Assembly (NCBI RefSeq): GCF_001522545.3 | Contig: NC_031781.1 | Span: 9,429,487-9,493,486 of the forward strand | DNA: 64,000 bases | Direction of reading: 5' to 3' | DNA from: Parus major | Lineage: Eukaryota; Chordata; Aves; Passeriformes; Paridae | Part shown: piece after piece, positions 58,481 to 64,000 of the stretch | Numbering within the stretch: position 1 is the stretch's first letter | Layout: each line of letters starts with the position of its first letter | Program-made: the position numbers and the translations under genes | Notes under the pieces: generated by a model | The model's database searches: none | Told to the model about the DNA's origin: nothing | What the model saw: only the letters and a program-made list of their open reading frames with translations

Positions 58481-61400
58481 CGCTGAGGGCTGGGCTGGAA
58501 CTGCAGCGGGTCCCCAGCTGTGCTGCTTTAGCAGCCCTGTAACAGGCGCGTCCTCGCCAGCCTAGAGCCAAGTGACCGCGCACTGCCACTTCCCGTGCGT
58601 GTTGTGCACCCGCCTTCCACAGGAATCAAAACCAAAACAGAAAAACCCCGGGATATGCATTTCTGAAATCCACCTCTGGGCCATGGTTCTCTGTCTGAAC
58701 GTTTGGGCTTACTGTTGATACTTCTGCTTTCGGTATTTTTCACCTTTTCCCTTTTTTGTTTTTTTCTCATTGCAGTTCCTTTCTTTTTAAGCTTAGTTCG
58801 GAACGAGATGTGACAATGAAACTGGAAGGGAGCACCTCAATCACTGAGGGAAAATCCCTGTCTTAAATTCTAAGAGTGAAATGAAAAATGCAACTGTTGT
58901 GATCAAAAGAGAGGGTTGAAGAGACTTCTTATAAAGGAAGAGAACAAAAAGGAGCTATTTTTTTTCTTTTTTTGTTCTTGTGTTGGTGGGGATTTTTTTG
59001 GGTTTTTTTTTTTGCTTGTTTGGTTTTTTTACTTTTAATGTTCTGGGGTATTTTTAAGCATTTAAGTTACTGAGGTAATAGTTATGTTTGAGCAGGGATC
59101 TGTTCAGTGCAGTTTTTATTGCACAAGTAGAGTATTATCAAAAGTCTTAATCCTATCATGATGTGTACTTAAGAGACTTTCTGATGCTGTTGGCAGAAAG
59201 ACAAAAAAGTTTAGATTTTTTATTACAGCTGTAACTTGTGCAGCATGTTGTTCACCTTATTGTAGATGGGCTTTGAAAGCACAGAGAATTGCCAGTGATG
59301 TGAGTTCTGAATTTCACTGAGCTCTGATACTGTTACAGTGCCATGATTCAAGGACCAATATGCATAGGTGTGATAACATTTCCCTGAAGGTGCAGCAGAG
59401 CCTTTCCCTGTGCTCTGTCTCTGCAGTCCAGGAGTCATGCCCATGTTCTTAGTCCAGATGCAGCTTGTCCAGGGCCTGGACTGAGGAACTGGCCTTGACC
59501 AAGTCAGCCTGACTTCATCTGGCTTATAGAAAAACACATTATTTTGTTTTCTGGTGTACAGAGCTGCCTGCTGGATGAAAAGGGAAGACCACAACAGCAG
59601 CACTGTTTCTTTTCATGCAGCTCGGGGATGATTTTGCCCCATTGCTCCAGGGTGATTTTACCCCCCATGGTCTGGGCTGGCTGAAGGCGGTAGTCCCATG
59701 GAGGTAGGGTGTGGCGAGTGAGCTCTGGGATATGCTCAGCTGACTGGACTTAATGTCTTTGCCCTGTCTGGCCCTAAATGTGCTGAAAGGAGCAGTGTTG
59801 CTGGGGATGACAACCTCTAGTTGGATCCTTTCCATCTATTCCTGGTCCTGTTGCTGTGGGATTTTTGCTGTTGATTTGGACAGGAGTGGGCCAATTCTCT
59901 GCATCCTTGACGTAGGCCTTGGATATTAGAAAAGCATGACCACAGTGCTGTGTGTCTGATGGCCTTGGCTGCCCTCTCTTACCACGTTGGATGTTCTGTT
60001 GCTCTGCTTTGTGTACACTTTATCTGGGAAGGATGAATATAAGTACCAGACTGTAGCAAGCAGCCTGGCTGAGAGGTGAGCTTCATTCTGCTTTGCCCTT
60101 TGAAACCTTGTGACTGGACTTCTGTTACGTGTGGCCAGCTCCTCTCCTTATCAGCAGCTGCTGTTGCGTGATAGTGGTGGCTTCTAGCAAAACATAATGG
60201 AGCCTGTTTGCTCTTTTCATGAGAAGCTGTTTTTCTATTGTAAATCTCTCACAGCTTTATACTTGAGTTCTTTTCAGTGTAACAGGCAGATGGAATTATT
60301 TGTCCCAGAATAGCTACTAGGAGGTTGTGATGGTTCACAGTTGATAAATGTTTTTCTGCCTATGCTCCATGAGGTTCTTCTCTACTTTCTCCCAGCTTTT
60401 TTAAAAAATCATGTAGAAATTTTTCTGTGTTGGCAAAGGTGACTGTTCTTGGCCTCACCTCTACTGAGATGTAGTGGTGTTACAGAGGAAGAGAATGGAG
60501 CAAAATTGTTAAGAGAAAATCCTTCTTTTAACGATTCAGAGGAGGAAATTGGAGGGAAGAGAGGACTTCCAGAGATAAGTTTGGAATGTCAAGGTTGTTT
60601 GCTGGAACCTCTACTTAGAAGTAGAATTTTTTGGCCCAGGCTTTGCCATCTTGGCACAAAGCTGCTCCTTCCAGGTCTGTCTGTGTGTTTATTTACTGTG
60701 ATGTCTCTCGTGCAGTACAGCGTATGGCAGTCACGAAAGAAAATCCCAGCTCGGGGAGTATCTGTCAGCAAGGATGAATCAAAGGAAGGGTTTGTTGGCT
60801 GAGGGTGGCGTGATTCCCTTGCCCCTTAGAGAACCTGGGAAGAGTCTCAGCCTCTGAAGAGAAAGAAGAGCCTGTGACTGACAGTCTCCAGCAATTTGTG
60901 AAGAAGGTGCTACTGAACTCTAAAAGCTCAGCAGATGATACAGAGCTGTGCTGATGCTTTCCAGCTTGTGACTCACCCAGAACCTCTAAGGGAAAATACC
61001 TTCTGAGCCTTGTCATGGGGGCCATCAGTTTTTACCACGCAAGTCAGGGCTGGAGTCAAACAGGGAGAATTTTTTTTGAGATAAATCCTGGATTAGCTAT
61101 AACACACACAGACTGCTCAAGTGCTCTCCTTGGCAATGTGCATCTTTAGGATGTTGGCTGACAGAGATTTATCATCTTTGCATCTGTGGGTTGTCTATGA
61201 TCTTTGTTCTGGGGGTTGTCAGGAGGGGTGATTGGACCCTATGTTTGTATTCAGCTTGTAGCAACTGAAGTACTTTAACAGTCAGGGCTCTACTTTAGGG
61301 TGGGAAGACATTTGCTCAAAAATTGAATCATTCTGGTGTCTTGCAGAGGATTAGAAAAAGAATGCTGAATCTTGGTTTCTGCCAGTGCTGGGTTTGTAAG

Positions 61401-61907
61401 GTAAAGACTGTACAGTTGTTTTAGTTGGGTGTATGTGAGGCTCTCCCTGCTCTCCAACTTTAGAGTTGGTAACAGCGGTGGGTTTTTGGGAAGGATTTTC
61501 GTCTTTTCTTTGCAGGAGTTGAAATTGATTTATTGACTCTCACTTCCTGATCTGATCCTGTTGATGCCATGTATTGCTGTTGAGTCTTAATTTCTTCTAG
61601 GAATCTGCCAAAGCTCAAAGGATCTCAAGTGTAATCCCACATAACACCATTTGAAGGTGCTTGTTACTCTGATATAAAAGTGTGATTTTGTACTGACCAC
61701 CCTAATGGCTGTGTGCAGACTTAGGGCATGTGGCATTTCATTGTGTAATACAGTCTCTGACATGATGATAATTGGCTGTACCAAGCAGGAAGCAGTTGTG
61801 CAGGGGCTTAATGTCAAGGATGTGTTTTTTTAGCTGTGACTCACAACTGATTTAGTATTGCTTTTTTTCTCTTCTGTGGTTGTCTTGCTCTGTTTGACCT
61901 GGACCAG
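58300..61907 (+). other. TPRA1: Presumed TPRA1 intron 1
   Basis: Non-coding between the CpG island and the first coding exon. Holds a T-rich stretch at 58957-59030 and a block at 59223-59835 with two overlapping minus-strand open frames of 126 and 98 codons that match no family I know. The plus-strand frame at 60449-60802 (117 codons) is also unrecognised. Confidence 0.55.
58957..59030. repeat. T-rich low-complexity tract
   Basis: Several T runs of 7 to 11 separated by G/TG units. Simple sequence in the presumed TPRA1 intron 1. Confidence 0.75.
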
Positions 61908-61919
61908 AAGGAAGACAGG

Positions 61920-64000
<2,081 letters not shown>

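Overview
The window is vertebrate nuclear DNA and almost certainly from a bird. Its genes are split by GT-AG introns, its promoters are CpG islands, and most recognisable repeats are antisense CR1 LINE tails of the avian/reptilian type. No bacterial operon, CRISPR array, tRNA or rRNA is visible. Three protein-coding genes can be assembled exon by exon: PODXL2 (endoglycan, minus strand, complete coding region of 8 exons, 640 codons), MCM2 (minus strand, complete coding region of 16 exons, 888 codons) and the 5' part of TPRA1 (plus strand, two coding exons, the rest beyond the right edge). From memory of the human map this is the 3q21 neighbourhood TPRA1-MCM2-PODXL2 in opposite overall orientation, with relative strands kept.

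Layout. 1-4040: sequence downstream of PODXL2, including its 3' UTR (end not fixed). 4041-31864: PODXL2 coding span; two introns of 9-10 kb hold a small internal CpG-rich patch, an old CR1-type reverse transcriptase fossil, a CR1 tail and MIR-like scraps. About 31240-32320: PODXL2 CpG-island promoter. 32351-42477: intergenic, with an internally deleted CR1 copy and, beside it on the same strand, an intronless CD9-like tetraspanin fragment. 42478-53970: MCM2. 53971-about 58150: gap between the divergent MCM2 and TPRA1 genes, with an E2F/E-box/GC-box promoter on the MCM2 side and a CpG island with two inverted CCAAT boxes on the TPRA1 side. 58150-64000: TPRA1 5' region, coding exons at 61920-62110 and 62262-62394, then intron to the end.

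The genes do not form a pathway. PODXL2 is a sialomucin selectin ligand of the cell surface, MCM2 is a subunit of the replicative helicase, and TPRA1 is a seven-transmembrane-like membrane protein. I found no new biological system. The points most worth checking are the CD9-like fragment joined to a CR1 copy, a perfect 37-bp palindrome in PODXL2 intron 4, the conserved spacing of the two presumed sulfotyrosines of endoglycan across a splice junction, and the intragenic CpG patch.
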